DNA from: Acidobacteriota bacterium
Lineage (GTDB): Bacteria; Acidobacteriota; Vicinamibacteria; Vicinamibacterales; UBA2999
Assembly: GCA_021730945.1 (NCBI GenBank)
Contig: JAKFYH010000002.1
Span: 1 to 64,000 of the forward strand
Direction: 5' to 3'
DNA length: 64,000 nucleotides
How positions within the stretch are numbered: position 1 is the stretch's first letter; each line of letters opens with the position of its first letter. This document shows positions 51,120-60,447 of this stretch, one piece after another. Both the position numbers and the translations under genes were made by a program. Below the pieces are notes generated by a model that did no database searches, was not told the DNA's origin, and saw only the letters and a program-made list of their open reading frames with translations.

Positions 51120-53177
51120 CTATCGTTGCTGCACGGCTGTGGTGGTGGCCGCCGGGCCCCGCTTGTACTTGTCGAACCAGTAGCGCAAGTAAAGCTGCGT
51201 GCGAACAAAGTTCGACGGCGTGCTCGAGGTGCCGTGCCATTCGTTGTTCATGCGCAGCATCGCCGTCGGCACTTTCAGCAACTTGAGCGCGCTGTAGAAC
51301 TGCTCGGTCTGCGGCATCGGCGTGCGCAAGTCGTTGACGCCGGTCATCAGCATGGTCGGCGTCTTGACGTTGGCCACGTAAGTGAGTGGCGATCGGCGGA
51401 GGTGCTCCGACGGGTCTTCCCACGGCAGCTTCTCGAAGTTGTAATACCAACTGGCGCCATCGGTAGTGCCGACGAAGCTGACCCAGTCGATCACCGGGCA
51501 GTTGGCCGAGGCCGCCGCGAAGCGGTCGGTCTTGCCGACGATCCACGCCGTCAGCACGCCGCCGCCGCTGCAGCCGGTGACGAACAGGTTGCGCTCGTCG
51601 ACGAAACCCTTCTTGAGCAGTTCATCGACGCCGCCCATCAGGTCGTCGTAGTCCTTGCTGGGATAGGCGTTATTGATCTGGTTGCCGAACGAGCTGCCAT
51701 AGCCGGTGCTGCCGCGCGGGTTGGTGTAGAGCACCACGTAGCCGTTGGCGGCCTGCTCCTGCCAGCCGTAGTTGAAGCCGACCCCGTACATGCTGTGCGG
51801 GCCGCCGTGGATGTGCAGCTGCATCGGGTACTTCTTGGTGGCATCAAAGTCCGGCGGCGTGATGTACCAGCCCTGGATCTTCATGCCATCGGCCGACGTG
51901 TACCACATTTCCTTGACGTCGCCGAGCTTCTTGCCGGCCAGAATGTCCTCGTTGACGTTGGTCAGTTGCTTGATGTCTGACGGTGTCGCGACATCGAACG
52001 ACACGATGTCGGCCGGGGCGTGCGGCGAGGTCAGCACGCCCACCGCCTTGCCTTTGACGACGTTCGCCGTCGAGAGCATGTAGGTGCCCTTGGTCAACGG
52101 CTGCACCACATCGGCACGATCGCCGGCCATCGGCAGCAGGTACAAATTCTGCGAACCTTGATCCTGGGCCGTGAAGTAGAGGCCGGTGCCGTCGGCTCTC
52201 CATATGGCGCTTTGCGGCGAGCGATCCCAGTCGCCAGACACCATGCGGGGATTGGTGCCGTCGATGTTCATGACGTAGAGCTTGCTGTCCTGCCAGGTGT
52301 TCTTCGACTGGTCGTAACCGACATAGGCCACGCGCTTGCCGTCGGGCGACACCTTGGGACTGCCGTCGGGACCCTTGCGCGTGGTCAGTTGCCGGATGGC
52401 GCCGGTGGCCACGGTCACCGAGTAGATGTCCGATTCGCGCCACTGGTACTCGGCATCGGCCACCCGGTTCGAGCCGAACAGGATTTGCCGGCTGTCGGGC
52501 GTCCACTCGACGCCGTTGTGATGCCACAGGCCGTCGGTTAACTGGCGCGGCGTGCCGCCGGTGGCCGGCACGACGAAAATGTGCCGATAGCTGTCATCGT
52601 CAAACCCGACGCCGTCGGAACGATAGTCGAGGCGCTCGACGATGCGCGGGGCGTCGGTCCACTTGGCGCCTTCCGGCGCCCGCGGCATCTTGATGGGCCA
52701 CGCGTTCTTCGCTTCGACATTCATGACAAAGCCCAGCTTGGTGCCGTCCGGCGACCAGGCCACGGCGCTTGGCGGCTTCTCGACCCGCGTGATCTGGGAA
52801 GTGGCGCCCTCGGCGTCCATGTAGCGCACGAAGATCTGCGACCCCTTGGGTTCGCCCTGGGCGGTGTAGGCAAGGCGATCGCCCGACGGCGACCAGCGCG
52901 CATTGCTGCCGCGCACGAGAAAGCGATTCTTGCTGCCGTCGGCGTTCATCACCCACAGCGACGATTCACGCTTGTCGTTGACCTTGTCGATCCAGCCGCG
53001 GGTGTAGACGATTTGCGCGCCGTCGGGCGACAGTTGCGGGTCCGAGACGGTCTCGAACTCCCAGTAAAGGTCCAGGTTGAGCCGATCGGTGGCCGCGCTA
53101 TTGGCGGTGGTGGCGCTTTGAGCGGCCATCATCGCCGGCAGCGACGCAAGGGTCAGGGCGAGAAGCAATCGACGCAT
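51120..53177 (-). CDS. secreted S9 family peptidase (acylaminoacyl-peptidase/DPP-like)
   Basis: 685 residues with signal peptide (LLLALTLASLPAMMAAQ). WD40/TolB-like propeller repeats at the front (DPQLSPDGAQIVYTRGW, PKVSPDGKRVAYVGYDQ) are followed by the alpha/beta hydrolase domain with nucleophile Ser537 in VTGCSGGGVLTAW, an Asp in MTGVNDLRTPMPQTE and His in MNNEWHGTSS. Cleaves short peptides, probably periplasmic; pairs functionally with the M28 peptidase downstream on the strand. Confidence 0.94.
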   Translation of the reverse strand: MRRLLLALTLASLPAMMAAQSATTANSAATDRLNLDLYWEFETVSDPQLSPDGAQIVYTRGWIDKVNDKRESSLWVMNADGSKNRFLVRGSNARWSPSGDRLAYTAQGEPKGSQIFVRYMDAEGATSQITRVEKPPSAVAWSPDGTKLGFVMNVEAKNAWPIKMPRAPEGAKWTDAPRIVERLDYRSDGVGFDDDSYRHIFVVPATGGTPRQLTDGLWHHNGVEWTPDSRQILFGSNRVADAEYQWRESDIYSVTVATGAIRQLTTRKGPDGSPKVSPDGKRVAYVGYDQSKNTWQDSKLYVMNIDGTNPRMVSGDWDRSPQSAIWRADGTGLYFTAQDQGSQNLYLLPMAGDRADVVQPLTKGTYMLSTANVVKGKAVGVLTSPHAPADIVSFDVATPSDIKQLTNVNEDILAGKKLGDVKEMWYTSADGMKIQGWYITPPDFDATKKYPMQLHIHGGPHSMYGVGFNYGWQEQAANGYVVLYTNPRGSTGYGSSFGNQINNAYPSKDYDDLMGGVDELLKKGFVDERNLFVTGCSGGGVLTAWIVGKTDRFAAASANCPVIDWVSFVGTTDGASWYYNFEKLPWEDPSEHLRRSPLTYVANVKTPTMLMTGVNDLRTPMPQTEQFYSALKLLKVPTAMLRMNNEWHGTSSTPSNFVRTQLYLRYWFDKYKRGPAATTTAVQQR

Positions 53178-53278
53178 GGCAACCTCCAGCCGCAGATTCT
53201 AGTTCCTTTTCGCGCCGCGTCACCTGTGGCTTCGATTTCGTGATCCCGGCGACTGGCGATTGCCTCGAGTGCCGCATT

Positions 53279-53323
53279 CGCCGTAGCCTTCGTGCCGGCT
53301 GGTGTCTTCAGTGCGCTACGGCG
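53279..53323. repeat. inverted repeat overlapping the stop of the TPR gene
   Basis: CGCCGTAGC (53279-53287) and its perfect complement GCTACGGCG (53315-53323), with a 27-base loop. The TPR-gene TAG lies in the right arm (complement of 53316-53318), so the last codons (RRAP-stop) are repeat-derived. A CAGCCGCAGATTC fragment lies in the same gap at ~53189. Confidence 0.75.
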
Positions 53324-54110
53324 CACGACGCAAACCGGCCAGGCGCCGGTAGAGCGCCGAGGGCGGTTCCCGGCGGTTGTTGGGTGTGCGCTCGAGCGCG
53401 GCCTCGTAGGCGGCGATCGCACCGGCGCGGTCGCCTCGCGACTCCAGCGCCAGACCGCGGTAGTAGTAGCCGCGCGCGTCCAATGGCGCCAGCGCCACCA
53501 GCGCATCGGCGGTCGCGGCAAGCGTATCGGCTTCCCGCATCTGCTGAAGGCGCGCGCGCGCGGCCAATTGGTCTGCCGGCGCGCCGGGCAACGCCGGCAT
53601 CATTACCCAATCGGTGGTGACGCTCCTGCCGCTCACCGGCAGAGACACGCGAACGCGCTGCCCCGCCGGAGGCAACGTCGTCATAACGATCCAGACTTCG
53701 AGCGTCGTCGAAGCCTCCATGCGAATGGGTGTTCCCTCTGGTGCCCGCACGACCGAGACCGCTGGCCCGGCCGTTGCGGCGCCGTCCGGTCGCTCGAACT
53801 CAACCCGGATGCCCGCGTCGAGTTGCGACCGCGAGAAGGAGACCAGGGCGCCTTCCGCCGTGATGCGGTTTCGCAGCCGTCCGTCGAACAGGCTGACGAT
53901 GCCCAGGGCCTCGTCGCCCGGGGCGCCGGTTTCGATCGCGAGACGGGCCATCAGCGGTTCAACGGGTTGAGCGGGTTCGGCCTGCTGAACCGGTTCGACA
54001 CCGCCGCCGAGGTCGACCCGTCCTGCAGGCCGGCTGACGTACCACCACGCGGCGACTGACACGACGAGCAGGCCGGCCAGCGCCAGGCCGTAGATCCCGG
54101 GCCGCTTCAC
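53316..54110 (-). CDS. membrane-anchored TPR-type hypothetical protein
   Basis: About 264 residues from GTG 54110, which overlaps the stop of the metallopeptidase gene (GTGA); a TTG at 54134 is the alternative. One N-terminal TM (GLALAGLLVVSVAAWWYVSR), a Pro/Gln-rich linker, a beta domain (FSRSQLDAGIRVEFERPDGA, QRVRVSLPVSGRSVTTDWVM) and C-terminal TPR-like helices (ALVALAPLDARGYYYRGLAL, GAIAAYEAALERTPNNRREP). Coupled to the metallopeptidase, so possibly its envelope partner. Confidence 0.7.
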   Translation of the reverse strand: MKRPGIYGLALAGLLVVSVAAWWYVSRPAGRVDLGGGVEPVQQAEPAQPVEPLMARLAIETGAPGDEALGIVSLFDGRLRNRITAEGALVSFSRSQLDAGIRVEFERPDGAATAGPAVSVVRAPEGTPIRMEASTTLEVWIVMTTLPPAGQRVRVSLPVSGRSVTTDWVMMPALPGAPADQLAARARLQQMREADTLAATADALVALAPLDARGYYYRGLALESRGDRAGAIAAYEAALERTPNNRREPPSALYRRLAGLRRAP

Positions 54111-56167
54111 TTGAGCCGCACCTGGTGTTGGCAATTGCCGGCAGTGCTACTACCCGAAACCGGCATGGGGTGACCGTCCTCCATGCGCCGGGCGCCGCTG
54201 TTGATGCTGGTGCCGGCCTTCGACGTGCAGAACTGGTCGCCGAACTCGGCGGGAAAGGTCCAGGCGTAGCAACGGCCGTCCCAGCCCCGGTAGTAGGCGG
54301 CGTCGGAGTAGGCCATGACGCAGCCGCGGTGGCCGCTGGTGGCGCCGCCCCACGTGGCAATCACTCCGTCGTCGCCACCGTTGCACGCGCCTTCGTCGTA
54401 ATCGCCGTGGTGCTCCACCGACACGGCGTGACCCAGCTCGTGCGCGATCGTGTTGGCTTCCTCGTCAGACGACGCGGTGCGCATGACGGCGCTGTTGATG
54501 CAGACCTTGTCGACGTTGTTGGGCGTGCCCACGTCGGGAAACACCTCGCCGGCCGTGGTCTCGTCGAGGCCGCAATCGCCGGTCAGCAGCAGGCCCTTCT
54601 GTGCGCCGGCCGAGGCGTAGCCGCGGTTGAAGTTGACCACGCGCGAGGCGTCGTACTGGGTTTGCTGGATGGTGTATGTGAGCACGCCGCTGGCGCTGAA
54701 GTAGCCCAGCCCCCTGGCATAAGCATCGTAGATGAAGAGTTCCTTGTGCTTTGGGCTGGTGGTGACCCAGTCGCTACCCACCATGAAGCCGCGGTACTCT
54801 TCGAAGTTGGAGAAACCGTCGCCGCGGTTCTCGCCCGCCGGTTCGTCGTCCTGGTCGGCCGACGCGGCCTGGCCCCACACGCCGGCGTTCTGCTCCCACC
54901 CGTCCCAGATTCGGTTACTGTTTGCGTCGAGAGGAACAGTGATCGACGAGCCGCCGCCGGCGGCGTCGAGCAGGTACCATTCACCGTCGACCATGACTTC
55001 GGCCTTGAGCCGGCCCGATGCGCCGTAGTCGAACGCGGCGATCGCGACGCTCGCCGAAGTAGCGGCGTCACTGGTTTCGATGACCAGCGAGTTGCTGCCG
55101 GGCGGTTCCACCGGCCTGCTCATGGGCTGCGGCTGGGCGCCTGAGAATCGCAGGTCGAGCCCCGTGCCGTTTCCCCCGGCATTCAGCGCATAGCCCTTCT
55201 CTCTCGACACGTCGAACAGCGTGAAGCGGAAACGCCCGGTCACGCCGAGGCCGGGATCGATCGCGGCCCGCAGCGTGACTTCCTCGGCCAGCCTGGGGCG
55301 CCACGCCGCGTCGACGGCGTCAAGCGTACCGGTGATCCCGAGCCGGCGGTGCAGATCCCACGTGACCTTGCGGGTCACGCCCGCTTCCGACGCGCGCCCC
55401 CGCGCCTCGAACGACCCCTGCATGCGGCCGTCCATCAGGGTGCGGCGCTCGAGGTCGGCATAGGGATAATCGGCCAGGGAGTTGGCCATCAGCCGGCGCA
55501 AGCCGGTGGTGTCGATCGCGGCAGGCACCGGCGTCTGTCCGTTCCAGAAGAACACAGGCAGGCGGGTGCCGAAGGCGTTGATCATCTGCTGGGGCGGGAC
55601 CTCGCCGGGCGACCGCTGCAGGATGACGGTGCCGTCGGTGGCCGTGAAGGTGTGCAGCACCTGCAGGTCAGCGGCCGTCCAAAGCGCGTACGAGCCGGTG
55701 GGCAGGATGTCTTGCAACGGATCGTCGTCGGCCATCGACTGGTACACCCAGCCGGCCTGGAGCACGCTGCCGCCTGAACCGGATCCAGACAGCTGCAGCC
55801 GCTCAGGGCGCCGCCGCGTGACTGCGACGCCGCTCGCCTCGGCCGTCCATGACGACCCATCGTCGACGAGCATCACCATCTGCCCGGTGGTGCGGCCGCC
55901 GGGATCCTTCACGTCGATGCGCTGCTTCTCGAGCCACTTGGCGCGCACTTGGAACGTGGCCGTCCACACGCCATCCGCAAACGGGTTCTGTTGCCGCGCG
56001 AAGTCTTCGGTGACGACCGATGTGATTGTGCCTTCCCAGTGCACGGGCCGGGCCGGCGCCTGCGCGGTGGGGCGCCAGGGTACCAGCGCGAGCAACGTCG
56101 CGGCGGCCAGGCCGGCCGCCATCAAGCGAAGCGACGGGAGAAGGCGGGCGAAAGGCAAGGGCGGCAC
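54107..56167 (-). CDS. secreted zinc metallopeptidase-like protein
   Basis: 686 residues with an N-terminal signal/anchor (LMAAGLAAATLLALVPW). A long beta-rich N-terminal region (~residues 40-400) precedes DANSNRIWDGWEQNAG, a calcium-dockerin-like linker, and the catalytic region IAHELGHAVSVEHHGD. This gives His576-Glu577-His580 with a third His at 586 (or 587), i.e. HExxHxxSxxH: the metzincin Gly is replaced by Ser583. Six or more cysteines flank the site (DCGLDET, EGACNGG, RGCVMAY). A 'metzincin Met-turn' could be the CVMAYSD segment. Confidence 0.78.
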   Translation of the reverse strand: MPPLPFARLLPSLRLMAAGLAAATLLALVPWRPTAQAPARPVHWEGTITSVVTEDFARQQNPFADGVWTATFQVRAKWLEKQRIDVKDPGGRTTGQMVMLVDDGSSWTAEASGVAVTRRRPERLQLSGSGSGGSVLQAGWVYQSMADDDPLQDILPTGSYALWTAADLQVLHTFTATDGTVILQRSPGEVPPQQMINAFGTRLPVFFWNGQTPVPAAIDTTGLRRLMANSLADYPYADLERRTLMDGRMQGSFEARGRASEAGVTRKVTWDLHRRLGITGTLDAVDAAWRPRLAEEVTLRAAIDPGLGVTGRFRFTLFDVSREKGYALNAGGNGTGLDLRFSGAQPQPMSRPVEPPGSNSLVIETSDAATSASVAIAAFDYGASGRLKAEVMVDGEWYLLDAAGGGSSITVPLDANSNRIWDGWEQNAGVWGQAASADQDDEPAGENRGDGFSNFEEYRGFMVGSDWVTTSPKHKELFIYDAYARGLGYFSASGVLTYTIQQTQYDASRVVNFNRGYASAGAQKGLLLTGDCGLDETTAGEVFPDVGTPNNVDKVCINSAVMRTASSDEEANTIAHELGHAVSVEHHGDYDEGACNGGDDGVIATWGGATSGHRGCVMAYSDAAYYRGWDGRCYAWTFPAEFGDQFCTSKAGTSINSGARRMEDGHPMPVSGSSTAGNCQHQVRLK

Positions 56168-56218
56168 CAGTCACCGATTATGACCAGTGCCGCCCGCGGA
56201 AAGTCAAAAGAGTGCCGG

Positions 56219-57244
56219 CTACTTCAGCGGGATGAACGCCAGCCCGTTATTGGCGTTCATGGGAATCACCAACTGGTTGGCGCCGCTGTCGTAGCACATC
56301 GACGCCGCGTTCGGGATGTTCTGCGCGATCAGCTCTGCCGCCTGGCCCGGGCGAATCCGCGACACGCCGCCGTTCTGGACGCTGCTGACGTACTTCGTGC
56401 CGTCGGCCATGATCACCAGTCCGTCATTGCCGCCCTGCACCGCCTTCTCCGTCTTCAGGACCTTGCCGTCCGGCGAGAACGTGATCACGTCGGGATTGCC
56501 GATGTTGACGACGACGATGTTGCCCTGGGGGTCGATGGCCACGCCGTTGGGCGCCACCAGCGGGAGGTTCTGGAAGAAGATCGATGCCGCGCCGTCCGGC
56601 GTGATCTTCCACACCTGCGCGCCGTCGCCCATGGCGGTGACCGTGCCGTAGATGTTGCCGGCCTTGTCGATCGCCAGGTCGTTGAACCCGGTCGACTTCT
56701 CGACGCGGAACTCCTTGCCGGGCAGGCCGGAAGCCATGTTGAATGTGCGCACCACTGACACTGACGGATCGCCCGGGGCGGTGCCGCCGTCGCGATCGGC
56801 CAGGTACAGGATGCCGTTCACGATGTCGCTGCCGAGCGGTTCGTTGAGCACGAGCGGCGGCGTGCTGGCGCGCTGCGCGCCCGGGGTCTGAATCCCCACC
56901 CACCGTGCGGTGTGGACCGATCCGTCGTGGTTGATGAACGAGATCCAGGCGTTGTTGGTTTGCACGTTCTGCCCAACGCCTCGGTTCGGTACCACGATGA
57001 CGCCGCGAACCGGATCGTACGAGCAGCTCTCAGCCGAATAGATGGCGCCGTAGACCTTGACGTTGGTCGAGATGGGCGCGAACTTGCCATCCGGCGCCGG
57101 GTTGATCGGCAGGCCGAGCGGATTGCCGACAAAGTAGGGTGGCGGCGCGGCTGGAGTAGCAGGTTGCTGAGCCTGCACGGCACCGGCCGAAGCCATTGTC
57201 AACAAGGCGGTGGCAAGGATCAGGTTCTTCCAGTTAAATGTCAT
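56219..57244 (-). CDS. secreted NHL/SMP-30-like beta-propeller protein
   Basis: 341 residues with signal peptide (LILATALLTMASAGAVQAQQ). Propeller blades of NHL type are seen: GFNDLAIDKAGNIYGTVTAM, PLVAPNGVAIDPQGNIVVVN and KVLKTEKAVQGGNDGLVIMA. The family binds ligands or acts as lactonase/streptogramin-lyase-like enzymes; no catalytic metal set was assigned. Separated by 51 bases from the metallopeptidase upstream on the coordinate axis. Confidence 0.82.
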   Translation of the reverse strand: MTFNWKNLILATALLTMASAGAVQAQQPATPAAPPPYFVGNPLGLPINPAPDGKFAPISTNVKVYGAIYSAESCSYDPVRGVIVVPNRGVGQNVQTNNAWISFINHDGSVHTARWVGIQTPGAQRASTPPLVLNEPLGSDIVNGILYLADRDGGTAPGDPSVSVVRTFNMASGLPGKEFRVEKSTGFNDLAIDKAGNIYGTVTAMGDGAQVWKITPDGAASIFFQNLPLVAPNGVAIDPQGNIVVVNIGNPDVITFSPDGKVLKTEKAVQGGNDGLVIMADGTKYVSSVQNGGVSRIRPGQAAELIAQNIPNAASMCYDSGANQLVIPMNANNGLAFIPLK

Positions 57245-57281
57245 CTGGAAAGTCTACTTCACCAAAGCTGAGAGAACATTG

Positions 57282-58004
57282 ATGCCTACGACCAACGATT
57301 CAGACGCCTTCGCTGCCCTCGCGAACGTCACCACCGCGACGCTCACCACGGTCCTGTTGAAGAAAGGCTTGCGCAACGTCTGGATCCGCGGCGCCTTCCC
57401 TCTCGCCAGTCACCAGTCCCGCCGCGTCGGGCGGGCGTTCACGGTCCGCTTCATTCCTGCCCGCGAAGACCTGGCGACCCCGGCGTCGTGGAGCTCACCC
57501 AAGTCCACCCGCGCCGCAATCGAACAGATGCCGGCCGGCTGCATGGCGGTCGTCGACGCCAACGGCGTCAAGGACGCCGGCTTCTGGGGCGACATCCTGT
57601 GCGCACGCATGGCGGTGCGGGGCGTGGCCGGGTTGGTCAGCGACGGCGTGGTCCGCGACCTCGCCGGCGTGCTGTCGACGGGATTGCCCGTGTGGGCCTG
57701 TGGCACGGCGGCGCCGCCCTCGGTGGCCGGCCTGACCTTCGTCGATTGGCAGCAGCCGGTCGGCTGCGGTGGCGTGGCGGTGTTCCCGGACGACGTGATT
57801 GTGGCCGATGGAGATGGCGCCGTGGTGATTCCCGCGGCCCTGTTGGAGGAGGTCGTGACCCTGGCCGTCGAGCAGGAACGCCTCGAGGGCTGGATCATGG
57901 ACGAGGTCAAGGGCGGCGCCGCCCTGCCCGGCCTGTATCCGGCAAACGCCGAAAACCAGGCGCGATACGAAGCGTCGAAGCGGCGGTCGAAGCCGTTACC
58001 GTAA
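57282..58004 (+). CDS. RraA-like protein (HMG/CHA aldolase family)
   Basis: 240 residues from ATG 57282. Family features: GDILCARMAVRGVAGLVSDG, VVRDLAGVLSTGLPVWACG (the G-x-x-x-D-x-x-x-R-D type active-site region), and DVIVADGDGAVVIPAALLEE. RraA-like proteins are 4-hydroxy-4-methyl-2-oxoglutarate aldolases or RNase E regulators; aldolase is more likely outside Proteobacteria. Overlaps the convergent regulator by nine bases. Confidence 0.87.
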   Translation: MPTTNDSDAFAALANVTTATLTTVLLKKGLRNVWIRGAFPLASHQSRRVGRAFTVRFIPAREDLATPASWSSPKSTRAAIEQMPAGCMAVVDANGVKDAGFWGDILCARMAVRGVAGLVSDGVVRDLAGVLSTGLPVWACGTAAPPSVAGLTFVDWQQPVGCGGVAVFPDDVIVADGDGAVVIPAALLEEVVTLAVEQERLEGWIMDEVKGGAALPGLYPANAENQARYEASKRRSKPLP

Positions 58005-58424
58005 CCGGCCGATCATCACCTCGGTGGACTTGATGATCGCGACGGCATCGTCGCCCTTCTTGAGCTTGAGTTCGTTGACCGCATCCCGGGTGATCACGGC
58101 CGTGAGCAGCTGATCGCCAATGCGCAGCCGCACTTGCGCCAGGAGGCCATCACCGCGAACTTCCTCGACGATGCCGCGCAGTTGATTGCGGCCACTGAGC
58201 GCGACCAGCACACCCCTCGCCGCAGGTGCCGTTGTTCTGGGTGCCACCGTGCGCTTGCCACCCGGAACCAGTTGCAGGCGCAGGACCTCGGATTCGGTAA
58301 TGCGATGGTGGCCGCCGGTGGTTCGGGTCGTGCGCACCGCACCGTCATAGATCCACTGTTTCAACGTCGAGTACGCCACCCCGAGCCGATCGGCCGCCGC
58401 GCGGACTGTCAGCAGGCCACTCAC
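57996..58424 (-). CDS. HTH-TOBE molybdate-responsive regulator
   Basis: 142 residues from GTG 58424 (GTGA overlap with the upstream stop). Residues ~1-50 are a MerR/excisionase-type helix-turn-helix (LTVRAAADRLGVAYSTLKQW, TTGGHHRITESEVLRLQLV). Residues ~75-142 are a TOBE/Mop domain (SGRNQLRGIVEEVRGDGLLA, VITRDAVNELKLKKGDDAVA, IIKSTEVMIG) that binds molybdate. It is distinct from E. coli ModE, which has a winged helix and a di-TOBE. Divergent from modABC, so probably its regulator. Confidence 0.88.
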   Translation of the reverse strand: MSGLLTVRAAADRLGVAYSTLKQWIYDGAVRTTRTTGGHHRITESEVLRLQLVPGGKRTVAPRTTAPAARGVLVALSGRNQLRGIVEEVRGDGLLAQVRLRIGDQLLTAVITRDAVNELKLKKGDDAVAIIKSTEVMIGRLR

Positions 58425-58906
58425 TTGATGTCCCTCACTTCCAGCCGAGACAACTGCCGGACCCACCGGGCCGGCCGCTTGTCGCGGGTGGCGACCAGTT
58501 GAAGCGGTCCGGTGTCCGGCAACAACGGGCGGCCGTCACGCCGGTCGGCGAGCAGAATCACCTGGTCGGTGAACGCGGCGTCGACTTCGGCGATGGCATA
58601 GGCGACCTGGTAGCCGTCGGGCGCACTCGCGAGAATCACGCGCGACAAGGCCCTGCCCTTGAGGGCGTCGCCGAGGGGAACACCGGCCTTGGCGAGGACA
58701 TCTCGCAGAGCGACGCCCTCAAAGGTCGTGCGCAGGCCCCGGTCGCTGGTGACGATTGACATGCGAGCCAGGCCGCCCAGGTCCACTCTCACCGTCGCAC
58801 CGTCAAGACCGACGACCTCGATGCCGGGTTGCGCGCCGTTGGCCGAGCCCACAAACACTGTGCAAAGCAGGGCTGCCGCCGCCACGTTCACGAGATTTCT
58901 CACCAT
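58421..58906 (-). CDS. secreted sulfite-oxidase-fold-like protein lacking the Moco cysteine
   Basis: 161 residues from ATG 58906, preceded by AAAGGTGA. Signal peptide LVNVAAAALLCTVFVGSANG. The mature part resembles the oxidoreductase molybdopterin-binding domain: FEGVALRDVLAKAGVPLGDA, APDGYQVAYAIAEVDAAFTD, LADRRDGRPLLPDTGPLQLV and RPARWVRQLSRLEV. No cysteine remains after the signal peptide, so it cannot ligate molybdenum as sulfite oxidase does. Could be a molybdate/Moco-binding accessory. Confidence 0.75.
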   Translation of the reverse strand: MVRNLVNVAAAALLCTVFVGSANGAQPGIEVVGLDGATVRVDLGGLARMSIVTSDRGLRTTFEGVALRDVLAKAGVPLGDALKGRALSRVILASAPDGYQVAYAIAEVDAAFTDQVILLADRRDGRPLLPDTGPLQLVATRDKRPARWVRQLSRLEVRDIK

Positions 58907-58966
58907 CAATGAATCACCTTTAATCGTGGCATAAATCGAATGAAATCATACTAAATTAGCTGGTTC

Positions 58967-59788
58967 ATGACCACTTCGACGGCGGTAACAAACTTGATGA
59001 AGTGGGCGCTGGCCGGCATTACAGTGCTGACGTTCAGCACGCCCGTTGCTGCACAGCCCCCCGGCCTGGTCGTTTCGGTCGCCGCGAGCATGCACGATGC
59101 GCTCGACGAGATCGCCGGCTTGTATCGTGTAGCGACGGGCGTGCCTGTCTCGCTCAACACCGGCAGCTCCAGCACCCTGGCCAGGCAGATCGTGGAAGGC
59201 GCGCCGGTCGCCGTGTTCCTGAGCGCCGACGACCTGCAGATGGACGTCGTGCAGAACGCCGGCCGCATCGTCGCCGGGACCCGCACCGCTCTGTTGACCA
59301 ATGAGCTGGCGATTGTCGTGCCGGCCGACGCGCCATCCACTTTCACATTGACGATGCTGCTCGAGGGGCGCGTGGCGCGGCTGGCGATGGGGGAGAGTGC
59401 CAGCGTGCCGGCCGGCGTCTATGGGCGGCGTTGGCTCGAGCACGAAGGCGCCTGGTCGCGCCTGCAGGCGAAGGTGATTCCGTTTCCGACCGTTCGTGCG
59501 GTGTTGTCGGCGGTGGAAGCCGGCCGCGTTGATGCCGGGATTGTCTACGCGACCGACGCGCGCGGCGCCGCGGTCCGCCTGGTTGCCGCGCTGCCGGCCA
59601 AAGACCATGGCTACTTGAACATCGTTCATCCGGCGGCGGTCCTGGTGGGACCGGCCGTGGCCGAGGGCCGTCGCTTCCTGCAATTTCTGCAAGGCCCGGC
59701 GGCCCGCGCCGTGTTCGACCGGCGCGGCTTTGGCCGGTCGGCTGTCCTCGGCGCGCCGAAACCTCAAGTTCGGCGAGAGGAAGAATGA
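58967..59788 (+). CDS. modA: molybdate ABC transporter substrate-binding protein ModA
   Basis: 273 residues with signal peptide (MKWALAGITVLTFSTPVAAQ; ATG 58997 is an alternative start). Molybdate-binding-protein features: VVSVAASMHDALDEIAGLYR, VSLNTGSSSTLARQIVEGAP, AVFLSADDLQMDVV, RLAMGESASVPAGVYGRRWL and VDAGIVYATDARG. Periplasmic oxyanion capture for ModBC. Upstream 58 bases are AT-rich and shared with the divergent gene pair. Confidence 0.94.
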   Translation: MTTSTAVTNLMKWALAGITVLTFSTPVAAQPPGLVVSVAASMHDALDEIAGLYRVATGVPVSLNTGSSSTLARQIVEGAPVAVFLSADDLQMDVVQNAGRIVAGTRTALLTNELAIVVPADAPSTFTLTMLLEGRVARLAMGESASVPAGVYGRRWLEHEGAWSRLQAKVIPFPTVRAVLSAVEAGRVDAGIVYATDARGAAVRLVAALPAKDHGYLNIVHPAAVLVGPAVAEGRRFLQFLQGPAARAVFDRRGFGRSAVLGAPKPQVRREEE

Positions 59789-60447
59789 CCGCCGAGACCT
59801 GGGCGATCGCCCAGTTCACCGTGCTGATGGCGCTGGTCGCCACTGCGCTCACCCTGCCGCTGGCGATTGCCGTGGGTTGGGTGCTGGCACGGCGGAGCTT
59901 CGCCGGCAAGGCGTTGCTCGAAACCGTGGTGTCGCTGCCGCTCGTGCTGCCGCCGGTGGCGACGGGCCTGGTGTTGTTGTGGTTGTTCGGCCGGCGCAGC
60001 CCGCTCGGCCAGGCTCTCGATGCGATTGGCATCGAGGTGGTCTTCACCTGGAAAGCGGTCGTGCTCGCGATGATGGTGGTCAGTTTCCCGCTGGTGGTGC
60101 GCAGCGTGCGATCGGGCATCGAGCTGGTCGATCACCGTTACGAAGATCTGGCGGCGACGCTTGGCGCCACGCCGTGGCGGATCCTGCTGACCATCACCCT
60201 GCCGCTGGCGTCCCGGGGCATCGTGGCCGGCGCGATTCTCGGCTTTTCGCGAGCACTTGGAGAATTTGGCGCCACCATCATGGTGGCCGGCGCCATTCCC
60301 GGGCGCACACAGACGCTCGCCGTCGGCATCTACACCTACGTGGAAACCGGCCGCGAGAGTGCGGCGTGGGGTTTGCTGCTGCTCTCGGCGCTGCTGGCAT
60401 TCGGCGCCATCTACGCGTCCAATCGCCTGACCGAGGCGCGGCCATGA
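59785..60447 (+). CDS. modB: molybdate ABC transporter permease ModB
   Basis: 220 residues, ATGA overlap with modA. About five TM helices and the conserved cytoplasmic EAA-like loop DLAATLGATPWRILLTITLP, then ILGFSRALGEFGATIMVAG and IPGRTQTLAVGIYTYVETG, all ModB-typical. Confidence 0.95.
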   Translation: MTAETWAIAQFTVLMALVATALTLPLAIAVGWVLARRSFAGKALLETVVSLPLVLPPVATGLVLLWLFGRRSPLGQALDAIGIEVVFTWKAVVLAMMVVSFPLVVRSVRSGIELVDHRYEDLAATLGATPWRILLTITLPLASRGIVAGAILGFSRALGEFGATIMVAGAIPGRTQTLAVGIYTYVETGRESAAWGLLLLSALLAFGAIYASNRLTEARP

